The position numbers and the translations under genes were made by a program. From positions 1 through 64,000 of the forward strand of contig JAAYEH010000340.1 in NCBI GenBank assembly GCA_012728855.1: DNA of 64,000 nt, given 5' to 3'. Source of the DNA: Rhodopirellula sp. GTDB taxonomy: Bacteria; Planctomycetota; Planctomycetia; Pirellulales; Thermoguttaceae. Under the pieces are notes generated by a model. It was not told where the DNA came from. It worked only from the letters and a program-made list of their open reading frames with translations, and did no database searches. This document shows, piece by piece, positions 43,686 to 53,512 of this stretch (its first letter is position 1; every line of letters starts with the position of its first letter).

Positions 43686-45842
43686 TTACAACTCGAACCG
43701 GATCAGTCCCTGGTAGCCGGCCGGGACCAGAACGAAGCCGTCGCCTAGATACGGCACATCGGGGTTGCCGCTGAGCTGGAAGGTCCGGATCAGCTTGGGC
43801 GCTTCCAGGTCGCTGATGTCGACCAGCGTCACCTCCCCTCCTATCCGGTTGCAGGCGGCAAGGACGTTTCCTCGCACCGCCGGCTTGCCGCGAAAGGTGG
43901 GACCGCCCGCGATTCGATAGACGGGCAAGTCGGTCGGATAGTCGCCGCTGTGCAGCGGCCTGTAATACGAATATCCTCCGTCGTGCGTTACGAGTGCGTA
44001 CGGCCCGCAGGCGCAGTAGCCACCGGATTCCATGTCGGGCATGACGCCGGTGGGGTCGGGCAAGTCTTTCGGCTCGGCGCCGCCGAAGTCCATCATAAAG
44101 GTGCGGCCGGCGCACCAGGTGCCACAAAGGTAACGGCCGTCGATAAACCCGTTGCAGAGCTGCCGATAGTAGGCCAGCCCGCCCCAGCCTCGCACGAATT
44201 TCGCCCGCGTGAGGCTGCCTCCGCCGGAAAGGTCGACGACCTCGTAGGTGCTGCCGCCCACATGGGCGACCGCGAAACGGCCGTTCGGCGCAACGCGAAC
44301 CTGCTTGACCACGCGGCCGGCATCATACGCGGCCACTCTTTCCAAATGCGCACCGTCCACCTTGTAGCAGACCAACCCGTCCCGGCCTTGGGCCGCATAG
44401 AGATTCGGACCGCAGGCCTGTACGTCCATGGCGAATCCGGCGGTCGGCATCTTTTTCAACAAGTTCAGATCCTCGTCGAGAATGTGAATGCCCGCCGCTC
44501 CACATGCCGCGTAGATCAATCCGTCCTGCTCCACGGCCGCGTAGACCTGCCCGCCCGGCCGATAGGTCTTCAGACCCTTCAGACCGTATTTGTCCAGCGA
44601 CTTGAAGTCGTGAAAGTCGCCGCTGGCCGACAGCTTGACCTCGCCACCGTGCCGATGCGAGGTTGCCCTGACCAACGTGTCGTTCTTGTAGATGTGCAGA
44701 TCCGTGAAGAGGCCGGTGAAATAGAGATAGCCGTCCAACGTCTCCAGGCCGCACACCGGGCTGTAGGAGACTTTGGCCGGGTCGAAGGGCAGGACAACGG
44801 GACGGAGCCCCGATTTATCCACCGTGGAAAGGGACCGAAAGCCCGGTTGGCCCGGATAGCGCGGAACCCGAATCTGGGCCATTTCCTTGGGAGCCTTCGG
44901 GTCGGAGACGTCCAAAATGAAGACGCCGTTGTGCGTGTGATAGAGATAGGCGTACGGCAGCGACAGCTTCACGCGCCAGGAGTCCGGCCATCCGTAATAA
45001 TACCGCCATGCGAACTGGACACGGGAGAGCTGTTTTGGGTTCGCGGGATCGGACACGTCGAAGAGATCCATCCCGTTGCCGCTCCCATACCGCGGATCGT
45101 CCAGCGTGCGCGCGGCGCCCGGTTGATGATGGCCAAACACGGCGTAGAGGACGCCGTTTTTCACGCACAAGCCATCGCCGCGACCATGGAGCCGGATCGT
45201 GGCCACCTGCTTCGGAGCGGCCGGATTGCGGACGTCGCAAACGGCGACCCGCTTCTCATCCCAGGCGCCGACATAAAGGTAGCCGTCGGAGACCACGCAC
45301 GACTGCGATTCGCCGACCCGGACAACCGACACGTGCCGCAGGCGGGCGGGATCGCGGATGTCTACGATCTCCACGCCGAACCAGCGCTGTGCGACAAACG
45401 CGTAATGACCTTCAATGGCGATCCCCGTTGCAAATTCGAGGGTATCGTAGTGCGACAATAGTCTCGGAGCCGTCCGGTCGCCGATGTCGACAACGAACAA
45501 CCCATCCTCGCGAGCCGTGATGTAGGCGACATTCTCACCAACGGCAATCTGTCGAAGATTGCCGACGTCTTCGAGTTTGCCGACGACAACCGGGCAAGCC
45601 GGATCCTTCGCGGACAGAATCACCAGGTTCCTGTCCTGCAGCACATACAGGTGGTCGCCTTGACGGACGACATCCATGCCGGGACCGATGCCGGCGTCGG
45701 CGGTGGGGTGTTGCTCGTTTTCGAACTTGATCGACACCGTGGGGAACGCGTCGCCCCCGGCGGCACGGATCGCCGGCAGAGACAGGATTAACAAAACGAG
45801 TGGCTTCATGGCGTCGAAGGGAATCGGGGGGAGGTTTTGCAT
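43686..45842 (-). CDS. Exported LVIVD-repeat beta-propeller protein
   Basis: 718 residues from ATG 45842 (GGTGAAG upstream); ATG 45809 gives a neater signal peptide ([16 protein letters not shown]). The frame extends further upstream over the neighbouring gene, which is not plausible. Many repeats of about 42-45 residues carry the LVIVD-type signature: [108 protein letters not shown]. These fold as a propeller for binding; no catalytic residues were seen. It lies in a three-gene minus-strand run with the beta-helix and GHL6-like genes (gaps 64 and 69 bp), probably one operon. Confidence 0.85.
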   Translation of the reverse strand: MQNLPPIPFDAMKPLVLLILSLPAIRAAGGDAFPTVSIKFENEQHPTADAGIGPGMDVVRQGDHLYVLQDRNLVILSAKDPACPVVVGKLEDVGNLRQIAVGENVAYITAREDGLFVVDIGDRTAPRLLSHYDTLEFATGIAIEGHYAFVAQRWFGVEIVDIRDPARLRHVSVVRVGESQSCVVSDGYLYVGAWDEKRVAVCDVRNPAAPKQVATIRLHGRGDGLCVKNGVLYAVFGHHQPGAARTLDDPRYGSGNGMDLFDVSDPANPKQLSRVQFAWRYYYGWPDSWRVKLSLPYAYLYHTHNGVFILDVSDPKAPKEMAQIRVPRYPGQPGFRSLSTVDKSGLRPVVLPFDPAKVSYSPVCGLETLDGYLYFTGLFTDLHIYKNDTLVRATSHRHGGEVKLSASGDFHDFKSLDKYGLKGLKTYRPGGQVYAAVEQDGLIYAACGAAGIHILDEDLNLLKKMPTAGFAMDVQACGPNLYAAQGRDGLVCYKVDGAHLERVAAYDAGRVVKQVRVAPNGRFAVAHVGGSTYEVVDLSGGGSLTRAKFVRGWGGLAYYRQLCNGFIDGRYLCGTWCAGRTFMMDFGGAEPKDLPDPTGVMPDMESGGYCACGPYALVTHDGGYSYYRPLHSGDYPTDLPVYRIAGGPTFRGKPAVRGNVLAACNRIGGEVTLVDISDLEAPKLIRTFQLSGNPDVPYLGDGFVLVPAGYQGLIRFEL

Positions 45843-45906
45843 CGTGACTTCACCGCGAGTGAGTTTCCGAACCATTTTCTTGATGCAGTTCTTTCGTGAG
45901 CGATGC

Positions 45907-48837
45907 CTACTCGAGCCTCGCGTTGGCCCATACGGCGTGATCGCAGTGAATAGTGTCGCCTCCGTCGGTGGTCCGCAGACGGAGGCGATCGGCGCCGGCG
46001 ATAGGTACGTCCACCTCCTGCGTCTGGCCGAGACGCAGGAGTTTGCTTTCGAATGCGGTTTGCCATTCGCCCTGGCGATACAGCTCGACGACAAACGTTG
46101 CAGAGCCGTTGTTGTGGACCTTCATGGCATCCTCGATGCCTACGACGGCACGGAAGCGAGATGCCTGATTCAAGCCTCCATCGAGTAGGTAGGTTACGCT
46201 CCCCTTTCCCCCGGTGCCGCCGGGGCCGGTCGCCTCGGGGCAGATCATCACGCCGCGCTGGTAGCTGCGGCCGGCGAGTTGGATCGTCGCGCCGCTGTAG
46301 TTGGCGTCGTGTTTCAGGCCTCCGTGGGCAAATGCTTCGAGGTCGGGAAGCTGGCTGAGATACACCGCGGATCCGTTGCCGAGCCGTCCGGCGGTGAACG
46401 CGGCAGAAACGACCGCCGAGCGTTCTGCGTCGGCCCCGGCGCCGGCAAACGAAGCGGCTTTGAGGACCGTGGTCGACTCGATTGCGACCGGTCCGGTGTA
46501 GCGCGGCGAGGCGGGCGTCGGATCGGTTCCGTCGAGCGCGTAGCGGAGCACCGCCTCGCCGCCACGGCTGGAGGGGACGAGTTCTACGTCCAGCCTGCCT
46601 ATGAACAACCGTGAGCCGGGGCGAATCGCCGGAGCGCGAGGCGGAAGCGTCTTGCGATACTCGTCGATTTGCAGCCCGATCTGCTCGAGCGGGATCGGCT
46701 CGAAGCCAAGACCCCAGGCAGGCGAATCCGCCGCCAGTCGGAAGTCTTCGGCCTCGACGTCGACGAAGCCGGGGTTGCCTTCGCGGATCACGTTCCCGGC
46801 CTTGCCGAGCGCTTCCGCGACCGCTGTATCGCCGTTGCGGTACTGAGACGACTTCCCGTCGCCGTCCAGCGAGCCGGTGAAAACGACCTCGTCGGCGACC
46901 AGGTTCTGTTCGATCCGAACGTGGTCGCGGGTCACCCACGGATGGAGTTTTACAAAGTGCCCGCCGTAGCTCACATTGCGGCGAACGACGTTGTCCTTGG
47001 GCAACTGCCGCTGGCGGACCTCTTGCTCGCCTTTGGCGAAGTCGGCCGCCAGTCCTTGGAGGACCGGGTAGCGGGTGCGGTACGGCGGCTGGTCGTAGGC
47101 GACCTCGGCCAGGCGTTCGACCATCCGCCACGGGCCACCGGGCTTGAAGTACTGCGCATCGGTCCACACGATCACTTCGACCGCGGGCTGGCAGCGGACG
47201 AAGACGTTGTTCTCCACGACCACTCCGCGGCCGCTGTCGTAAAAGACGGCCCGCTCGCAGTCGTCGAAGACGTTGCCATAGATATGAGACCCGCCGACGG
47301 GCAGATCCATGTAGAGGGTCATGGCGCCGACGTGAACGCGAGGGGGCGGGTGGATGTCGTGGAAGTAGTTGTAGCGGAACACCTGCCCCATGTACGTCCA
47401 GTCCATGGCCGAGTAGATCACACCGACGTCGCCGGTCTCCAGGCCGGTGCGGGTGAACTCGCAATACTCGACCACGTGATCGTTGCCGCCGTAGCCGATC
47501 GCCGCGTGGGGCGCATCGTGGATGGAGCAGTGGCTCACGCGGTGGCCGACGCCCGCAAGCTGCACTGCGGGGCGATACGTGCGGAATACGCGGGCATAGT
47601 CGTGGAAGTGGCAGTTGTCGACGACGTGGCCCCCGGACGAGAGCGTTCGGCGGTCGCCTCCGCTCAAGCTGACGCCGCCTGCCCCCGTTTCATAGAAATC
47701 GCAGCTCCGCACCCCATTCTGCTTTCCACCCTCGATGGATACGGCGGTGTTGCCGATGTTGCGGATGGTGCAGCCGGCGACCTCGTTCCGCTCGCCGCCG
47801 TTGATCACCACGGCACAGCCGCGGGAGCACTCGAGCGTAAGCCCGCGGAGTTGGACGTTTCGGCATCGCGCAAGCTCGATCATCGGGTTCTGCATCTCGG
47901 CGAACCAGGCCTCCTCGGTATCGGTGCCTTCGGGAAACCAGAGGTAGAGCATGCCTTTCTGGCGATCGAGGTACCACTCGCCGGGTTCCTCGAGTTCTTC
48001 AAGGACATTGAGGAAGTAGTACCGCCCATCCTTGCTGTACCCGTAGGCGCCCTGTTCGACCGGCCAGACCTCTTTGGCCGCCGTGTCGAGCTTCGCGATA
48101 TGGAAGTACTCCTCGCGGTAGTCGACAGTCCAGTAGCCGCAAAGCCAGAGATCGTCGGTCGGTTTCCAGCGCGAGGGACGGTCGTCGTCGTAGACGAATC
48201 GTCCGTAGTGCCGGCCCCAGGGCATGCCGCCGTGGAGGACGGGGTTCCGGCCGCGATACATGCCGCGGAACTCCAATTCTCCCTGCTGGGGCACGTCGGC
48301 GATGCGGAGAAAGCCTTCGTTTGGGTAGCGTGCCAGTTGCATGTAGCGATTGTCCACAAACAACTCGGCTCGCCGGTTGCCCGGCCTCACCTCGCCGAAA
48401 TCCCTGACGCCGGCGGATCGTAGATCGGTCTGTCGGACGTGCGGCCGTGCTTCGGGGGCCAGCCGCTCCCGCACCGCGGCGTCGCTGGCCGGCTGCCAGT
48501 CCGTCAGCTTCACGCCGCCGACCAGCCGAACGCTCTCTCCGGGCGACGCTTGCCAGATGACCGGCGACTGCTGGGTGCCGGAGTCTTCCTCGCCCAGGGT
48601 AAACGTTTCGGAGATGCGGTACACACCGCCCGCGATGTGGACCCGGATGGGGCCGTCGCCGAGTTTGCCGGCCTTCCGCTGGGCACGGACGAGGTCGCGG
48701 GCACGCGGCAAGGTTGCCAGCGGAGCCTCCTTGGTTCCCGGGTTCGCGTCGTCTCCTCGAGGCGAAACGTAGAAGTCGGCTGCGGTGGCCAGTGGAACAA
48801 GGCAAAGCAGCAGGGCGAGCGGGAAAGTATGCGTCAT
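45907..48837 (-). CDS. Exported right-handed beta-helix protein with chitobiase-like and NPCBM domains
   Basis: 976 residues from ATG 48837, preceded by a strong GGAGGG; an open frame from 49143 is ignored because the signal peptide [20 protein letters not shown] starts here. [15 protein letters not shown] opens a pectin-lyase-like beta-helix (about 20-740), with helix coils such as [13 protein letters not shown] and [19 protein letters not shown]. Residues about 749-792 match the CHB_HEX_C domain ([19 protein letters not shown]). Residues about 819-976 are an NPCBM/NEW2 carbohydrate-binding domain ([39 protein letters not shown]). It is probably a polysaccharide lyase or hydrolase acting on an uronic-acid- or GalNAc-containing glycan. 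It would be the first gene of the minus operon. Confidence 0.87.
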   Translation of the reverse strand: MTHTFPLALLLCLVPLATAADFYVSPRGDDANPGTKEAPLATLPRARDLVRAQRKAGKLGDGPIRVHIAGGVYRISETFTLGEEDSGTQQSPVIWQASPGESVRLVGGVKLTDWQPASDAAVRERLAPEARPHVRQTDLRSAGVRDFGEVRPGNRRAELFVDNRYMQLARYPNEGFLRIADVPQQGELEFRGMYRGRNPVLHGGMPWGRHYGRFVYDDDRPSRWKPTDDLWLCGYWTVDYREEYFHIAKLDTAAKEVWPVEQGAYGYSKDGRYYFLNVLEELEEPGEWYLDRQKGMLYLWFPEGTDTEEAWFAEMQNPMIELARCRNVQLRGLTLECSRGCAVVINGGERNEVAGCTIRNIGNTAVSIEGGKQNGVRSCDFYETGAGGVSLSGGDRRTLSSGGHVVDNCHFHDYARVFRTYRPAVQLAGVGHRVSHCSIHDAPHAAIGYGGNDHVVEYCEFTRTGLETGDVGVIYSAMDWTYMGQVFRYNYFHDIHPPPRVHVGAMTLYMDLPVGGSHIYGNVFDDCERAVFYDSGRGVVVENNVFVRCQPAVEVIVWTDAQYFKPGGPWRMVERLAEVAYDQPPYRTRYPVLQGLAADFAKGEQEVRQRQLPKDNVVRRNVSYGGHFVKLHPWVTRDHVRIEQNLVADEVVFTGSLDGDGKSSQYRNGDTAVAEALGKAGNVIREGNPGFVDVEAEDFRLAADSPAWGLGFEPIPLEQIGLQIDEYRKTLPPRAPAIRPGSRLFIGRLDVELVPSSRGGEAVLRYALDGTDPTPASPRYTGPVAIESTTVLKAASFAGAGADAERSAVVSAAFTAGRLGNGSAVYLSQLPDLEAFAHGGLKHDANYSGATIQLAGRSYQRGVMICPEATGPGGTGGKGSVTYLLDGGLNQASRFRAVVGIEDAMKVHNNGSATFVVELYRQGEWQTAFESKLLRLGQTQEVDVPIAGADRLRLRTTDGGDTIHCDHAVWANARLE

Positions 48838-48974
48838 TTGAGTTCCCTCCGTTTTAGCTTCCCAGTCTCGTGTACACATGCGGCCAGGTAAATATAGATA
48901 CGAGGGAGAGTCCCGATACCTGTCTTTCCGAAGATGCCGTTTGCATTTTCTCGGGATTTCTCGGCGGCGGCAAG

Positions 48975-49373
48975 TCATGCGCGGTATTCGGTTGCGGGGG
49001 CGCCAAGAAGCTTGAGGATTCGGCGTTGGAGGTCGGAGAGTTGGGTGACGAAGACGGTCGGGGTATGAGAGTCGTCGCTGAGTGTGTGACGATAGATGTC
49101 GTCGAACAGGTCGATCACGCGGCGAGCGGTCGGCCGGCGGCAAGGGCGCTGCTCGGGGTACAAAGGCAGGCTCTCCAACTCCTCGCGCTGCATCGCTTGA
49201 CCGTGCCGGCGAAATACTGCACCTTCGGTTGCGGATGCATTTTGGCGAGGATTACCGGCGCACCTGCGATCCACTGCACGTCCAAGGCGGGCGTCTTGGG
49301 CAAATGGTGGAAGAAGGGCCGAATCTTGAACGGTTGCGGCGGCTGGTCGGGGCCGTTCAGCCTGGTCGCACAT
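48975..49373 (-). pseudogene. Possible transposase remnant (C-terminal part)
   Basis: The last about 70 codons read like real protein: EELESLPLYPEQRPCRRPTA, then RRVIDLFDDIYRH and VTQLSDLQRRILKLLGAPA. This resembles the ends of DDE transposases I have seen. The upstream part is compositionally poor and has no start signal, and an alternative frame is open over the same stretch. This suggests frameshifted decay. No catalytic DDE triad is visible. The call is weak. Confidence 0.3.
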
Positions 49374-49698
49374 GTGCAGTGCGTGGCAAAGTAATGGCTG
49401 CGGCCTTCATCGCGTCGTCGGGCGTGATCGAATCGAACAAATCGTTGTACTGTCCGGCCGGGATGCAGACGACCTCGGTGCCCAGCGTGCCGTAGGTTGA
49501 ACGGCTCATTTCCGGGTAATCGCCGATACGAAGCACGCGGCTCTGGGCGAGCATCTTCTTGGCATGTACGGCCCTGAGCGCCCGCTCGATTTCCTCCCAG
49601 TTCTCGATCGAGTGGATGAAATGCACCCCCTCTCCTCGAGGTTTTGGGATAGGCTCATAATGCTGCTCCTCGCTGACTGCGGGTAAAATACGGTTCAC
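49357..49698 (-). pseudogene. Gene fragment cut by a repeat arm, sugar-isomerase-like flavour
   Basis: Residues about 25-95 look like true protein: SIENWEEIERALRAVHAKKM, SRVLRIGDYPEMSRSTYG and TEVVCIPAGQYNDLFDSI. The pattern recalls the N-terminal domains of L-fucose/L-arabinose isomerase-like proteins. The frame's first about 20 codons are translated from a truncated palindromic repeat arm (49626-49656), so the real N-terminus is missing, and the frame ends soon after. I read it as a remnant. The family guess is low-confidence. Confidence 0.4.
49626..49656 (-). repeat. Truncated arm of the nested palindromic repeat
   Basis: GGTTTTGGGATAGGCTC is identical to the outer right arm of the full copies, and CCCCCTCTCC continues the match inward. 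The rest of the element is missing. The arm sits exactly at the broken 5' end of the gene fragment at 49357-49698. Confidence 0.75.
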
Positions 49699-49702
49699 TT
49701 CA

Positions 49703-50191
49703 GTGCGGTCACCGGATATCGTCGCAAGTCAGGCGGTTGCAGGCAACCTCCGCCCGTTCTGCCGGTTCATGGCGCGCTCCTCGCCCGCCATCGACATCGC
49801 TCCCACCGCGTTAAAGCTTGCCAAGGACAATGCCGACAAGGCCGGCGCCGAAGTTCGCTGGATCCAGGCCGATGTGCTCAGCCCGCTAGAAATTGGCCCC
49901 TTCGACTTCATCTTCGACCGGGGCTGTTACCACGGCGTCCGCAGGCAGAACGCCACAGGGTACGTCGGGGCCGTCCGGCGGCTGTCGCATCTCGGAACCA
50001 GGATCCTGATCATCGCGGGCAACGCCAACGAGACCCGCTCCGGCGGTCCGCCGCGAGTCAGCGAGGCTGAAATCCGCCAGGATTTTGCCGATGGATTCAC
50101 GATCCTCTCCCTGCGGGAAACGCGGTTCGATACGGCGGGCGGAGAGGCCAAAGGGGCTTTGGCTTGGGCGATCTTGCTTCAACGGAAGTAG
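49703..50191 (+). pseudogene. N-terminally truncated SAM-dependent methyltransferase
   Basis: From about residue 29 the frame matches the interior of a class I methyltransferase: AIDIAPTALKLAKDNADKAG, VRWIQADVLSPLEIGPFDFI, FDRGCYHGV, RRLSHLGTRILIIAGN and EIRQDFADGFTILSLRETRF, ending ALAWAILLQRK. Motif I (GxGxG), which must lie about 20 residues before IDIAPTAL, is absent and replaced by unrelated sequence. The SAM site is therefore incomplete and the gene is probably dead. It resembles thiopurine-methyltransferase-like family members. The 3' end looks intact. Confidence 0.7.
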
Positions 50192-50713
50192 CCGTAGAGC
50201 TGGGGAGGAAAACCAAGCTGTCTTGCCTAAGCTTTCTGGCTGTGCCAACAATCCTGGGTTGACATGGTCTGTGCTGGCCAGAGGCAGACTTGCGAAGAAA
50301 GCGAAAGAAGCGAAGAAAGCTCGGGCAGTAGGAGGTTTTTTTCGCTTTCTCCGCTTAATTCGCAAAGCATCCCAATGCTGGAACCTCTGACGGGCGACGT
50401 CCTCGCCGCCGCCACCCCGAAGAGCGCTCGCTGGCTCGAATTCCAGGCCACTTGGATCGCCCGCAGTAGGCACCCGCGCCCCTTATCGGCGTGGCTGGAC
50501 TTTTTGACCTTTTGACCATGGGCTCGACACGCACATCGAACTACACGATCAGACGGCGGCGATCGAGTCGCTGCCGGGGCCGCCGACTGCCAAGGAAGAT
50601 GGTGGGGAGGGGCGGCGGAGGTTGACGGGGGTGAGCAGTGGCAGCGACGTCCGGGCCCTGTTCGCTGCTCATCCCCTTACGAAGAGGGCTTGGCTTAGTG
50701 CTACGAAAGACCC
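50192..50713. other. Intergenic stretch, no gene recognised
   Basis: Short unsupported frames only. A purine-rich segment lies near 50285-50320, with a run of T near 50335. No repeats of the main families were seen. Confidence 0.5.
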
Positions 50714-50941
50714 TCACGGAGGCAGCCTAACGACTTCAGCATCGTCGTACCAAATGGCTCCTCCGCTACCTTCACCATGAAGGAGGATCCGGAGCCATCT
50801 CGCCAAGTCCGGAGCGGTTGCTACCAGCGACAAACGTTGCCACCCTGCGTCGGAAGCCAATGCATCGCTTTTCATGGTGAGAAGGGGCTGGTAGTCGGTA
50901 TCCGTTTCATCAGTTACTCCTCCTGAAACGTTCACTGACAA
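50714..50941 (-). pseudogene. Fragment of a carbohydrate-binding-like beta domain
   Basis: A 75-codon frame ends with AGWQRLSLVATAPDLARWLR then GGAIWYDDAEVVRLPP, the typical last strands of CBM4/9-like sandwich domains (WxxxxxxxxAP...WfDDvxv). No signal peptide or start site precedes it, and the normal first half of the domain is missing. It lies 18 bp beyond the stop of the ceramidase-like gene. It is probably a leftover of a larger enzyme. Confidence 0.45.
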
Positions 50942-50959
50942 GGTCGAATCACAGCCGAC

Positions 50960-52303
50960 TTATGGTGTTTGCGTCGCCGGCTTCTCCAGTTGCTGGTACA
51001 GTTCCACGGCCTTGCCAATGATCTTATCTTCGATCCCGGGAGCATAGGAGGGCGCTTCGTAACCTCCCTCGGCCAAGACTCGCTCGCTGGGGATATAGCC
51101 AAAATAGCCGTTGGAATAACCGGCGACCCAGACGATCGCCGGCGGACGGCGCAACTCGCGTTTCAACCGTAGCGAGTAGTCGACCACAACCTCGCTGGCC
51201 AGGGTCACAAGCGTGACGTCGCCGCCAATGCACATGACCTGCACCGGATAGTGCCGCTGCTCCTTCATTGCATCGGCCCAGGGTAGATCCACGTACTCCA
51301 AAGCACAGCGGATCGATCCATGCAAAGGCCGCGGATTGGCGAACAACGCCGCTTCCACGCCCGTGGCCAGGCTCCGGCCATGTTTTTGGGCCAACTCGAC
51401 CGTGGAGCGAGGGTAGGGGTTCTGATCGGCGCCGCAGCCCATCACGAACATGGCGGTCGTGCCCGGATGGTCCGTTTCGAGATACTCTTGGGCAAAACCG
51501 GCGTAGTCGCCGCAGAACTGGAAGAACTGCAGCGTCGTGTTGTGGCAGGCATAGCCGAAGAGTACGGCCCGCTGGGTTCCGGCGTCGTCCGACACGCACA
51601 GGACCGGCACGTCGTGATCGACCGGACCGTCGGGGTTGGGGGCCTTGTTGGCGTTGATGTCGTCCTTGGGCAGGGCGTAGTTGCGGCGCCGATTCATGGC
51701 GAAACCGGCCCGCGCGTGGCCATAGGTCAGTGATGCGGGCTGCAGATCGGCGAGGGCCTCACCGACCAGTTTCACCAGCGTGGACTGGAGGAACTGCTCG
51801 TAGTTGCGGGCCTCCTCCTCACGCCCTTTGCGTTCCCGATACTCGGGGCCGCAGTGCGTATGGGAGGCATTCAGCAGCAAGGCTGCCGGCGGCAGCTTGT
51901 GTTGCTCCTCAACCTGCTTCTCCACGCTCTCTCGCACGCTGGTCAGCACCCCGATAAGGTCCAGCGTAACGATGACTGCGCGATGACCGCCTTCGTCTTC
52001 CAAGGCCATTGCCTTTGCATAGAGATCCTGCAGCGTGCCTTCCGCAGGTTTCTTCCGGGCACCATAGCCGGCCATCCACATCAGCGTGTCGGGAGTGATC
52101 TTGGCGGCGGCGAGCCCCGCTTTCCAGTCCAGCCGGGGCGCGGGTGGGGATCTTTTTGCAGCAGCGCCCGGCGAGGGGGTATTGACGGTGTTCGCAGTCG
52201 GCGTGCGAGTCGGCTGCTGCGGCTTTTCCTCCGCCGAGCCGAACCGCAAGGTGAGGAAAACAACGAGCGAGCAAAGCGAGCAACGCAGGGCGAAAGCGGT
52301 CAC
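50960..52303 (-). CDS. Exported neutral/alkaline ceramidase-like protein (N-terminal-domain type)
   Basis: 447 residues from GTG 52303, which has AAGGAG 6 nt upstream; a TTG at 52339 has none. The signal peptide LRCSLCSLVVFLTLRFGSAEE is followed by a Pro/Thr linker. LDWKAGLAAAKITPDTLMWMAGYGARKKP opens the domain, followed by HRAVIVTLDLIGV, LNASHTHCGPEYR (zinc-binding His-type motif), LFGYACHNTTLQFFQFCGDY, MFVMGCGADQNPYPR and VWVAGYSNGYFGYIPSERVLAEGGYE. These are the hallmarks of neutral/alkaline non-lysosomal ceramidase. True ceramidases are about 650 residues or longer and have a C-terminal Ig-like domain; this shorter form is common in planctomycetes and its substrate is unproven. Confidence 0.85.
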   Translation of the reverse strand: MTAFALRCSLCSLVVFLTLRFGSAEEKPQQPTRTPTANTVNTPSPGAAAKRSPPAPRLDWKAGLAAAKITPDTLMWMAGYGARKKPAEGTLQDLYAKAMALEDEGGHRAVIVTLDLIGVLTSVRESVEKQVEEQHKLPPAALLLNASHTHCGPEYRERKGREEEARNYEQFLQSTLVKLVGEALADLQPASLTYGHARAGFAMNRRRNYALPKDDINANKAPNPDGPVDHDVPVLCVSDDAGTQRAVLFGYACHNTTLQFFQFCGDYAGFAQEYLETDHPGTTAMFVMGCGADQNPYPRSTVELAQKHGRSLATGVEAALFANPRPLHGSIRCALEYVDLPWADAMKEQRHYPVQVMCIGGDVTLVTLASEVVVDYSLRLKRELRRPPAIVWVAGYSNGYFGYIPSERVLAEGGYEAPSYAPGIEDKIIGKAVELYQQLEKPATQTP

Positions 52304-52902
52304 AGCGTTCTCCTTGGATTGAAGGCCGGGAGCAAGCAAGACGTGTCAGTTCTGTAGGGGAGTGCCCTGGATCTCATGATAGTCCACCGGGTCGGCGGGC
52401 GGTAGAATCGGTGGCAGCAACAGGGGGCAATCTATCCCGAGAGGAGTTAAAGCCGTGCAAGCGATCCGCCCGCCCGTCGGTTTCCTGCACCTGCTGTACG
52501 ACCCAGACGCTGGCGAGGCACAGCGACATTCGGTTGGCTGATCTCCTTTGCGGTTCGAGAAGAAAACACCACCGTCCTTGGTTGGTGCCCGCTACTGAAG
52601 GGCGGCGGAGAGGAGGAGCCGGAAGCAAGAATGCCCTCGGCGGCGGCTATAGAAGAAGGGGCAGTTCTTCTTGAGCGGGGCGCTACGTCAAGGCTTGAAC
52701 GGAGAGTGTGCGATCCACTCCGGCCAAGAGGCGCTGGAGATTTCTGAGCCCATAGCGGGAACGGCTTGGTGGCTGGGTCTGTGGTGGTCGATGGATGGCT
52801 TTCGCCAGTGGTGGCCCTCGCTTCGCAGATGTAACCCTACCTTTCTCCGACCAAAGTGGTGCAAAAAGTGGTGCAGAACGAAAATGGTGCAGAGGCGGCA
52901 CA
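52304..52902. other. Intergenic region upstream of the ceramidase-like gene and beside tRNA-Lys
   Basis: No intact gene. The plus strand near 52850-52932 encodes TKVVQKVVQNENG followed by a lysine-rich tail and a stop. This is a possible relic of an integrase C-terminus, but a stop codon lies just upstream (52832-52834). GTGGTGCA is repeated three times, imperfectly, at 52856-52890. Confidence 0.4.
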
Positions 52903-52939
52903 AAAGAAAAAGCCCCAAACCGTTGCGGTTTAAGGCTTT
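52903..52939 (-). terminator. Rho-independent terminator after tRNA-Lys
   Basis: On the minus strand AAAGCCTTAAACCG-CAA-CGGTTTGGGGCTTT forms a stem and is followed by TTCTTTT. It starts a few nt after the tRNA 3' end. Confidence 0.85.
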
Positions 52940-52945
52940 ATTTAG

Positions 52946-53018
52946 TGCCCCCTGTTGGACTTGAACCAACAACCCTCTGATTAAGAGTCAGATGCTCTGC
53001 CGATTGAGCTAAGGGGGC
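52946..53018 (-). tRNA. tRNA-Lys (anticodon CTT)
   Basis: 73 nt. The acceptor arms GCCCCCT/AGGGGGC pair perfectly. The D-arm is GCTC/GAGC, the anticodon stem TCTGA/TCAGA has loop CTCTTAA (anticodon CTT, codon AAG), and the T-arm is GTTGG-TTCAAGT-CCAAC. The discriminator base is A. The CCA end is not encoded. It carries its own promoter and terminator, so it is a single-gene unit. Confidence 0.97.
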
Positions 53019-53045
53019 GTCGGCGGGAGCCTGGGAAAGCCTTTT

Positions 53046-53073
53046 ATCTTAGCTGTTTTCGCTGCGAACTCAA
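53046..53073 (-). promoter_or_regulatory. Putative tRNA-Lys promoter
   Basis: TTGAGT (53068-53073), a 16-bp spacer, then TAAGAT (53046-53051) on the minus strand. The -10 is about 27 bp before the tRNA 5' end, so the 5' leader would be about 20 nt, as expected for a tRNA precursor. Confidence 0.55.
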
Positions 53074-53512
53074 GGGGCCCGCCTAACCCGGATTATCCGC
53101 GAGCCCGGTGACTAGCCAGGCAGACTGCTGAACACCAGCCCGACGCGCAATCGATGATAAATCCTTGTACAACAATCGCTTGCGCGGCCGGATCGTGTAA
53201 TCTCATGGGTAATCCGATCTAGAATTACCCCACCCATCGGTGCTGGCTAAGCATCGGCGGGAGAATCACCGTCAGGGTGTGGGAACGGGAATGGAGTCGA
53301 TTGTGGGGAGATAAAAATCAACCACCCGCCAGAACATCGAGCAGCCCGGCTGCGACCATCGGACAACGGCCAGATGCTGCGGGAACCGGATGGCAAGCAG
53401 ACGGGCTGCTCTGTTTCGCAAACTCCTGGCGGGTCGGTGATAGAAACACGAGAGATCTTGGCGATTTGTGTCCTTTATTCCTAGATTTCGCCGGCTTCGT
53501 CGCACGGCGGCG
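53074..53512. other. Intergenic region after the cytochrome gene
   Basis: No gene seen. A small palindrome GGGTAAT...ATTACCC lies at 53207-53230. Confidence 0.5.

Noticed and set aside
52795-52980. 61-codon frame ending in PPVGLEPTTL
   Set aside because: This ending is a well-known artefact of reading antisense through a tRNA gene.
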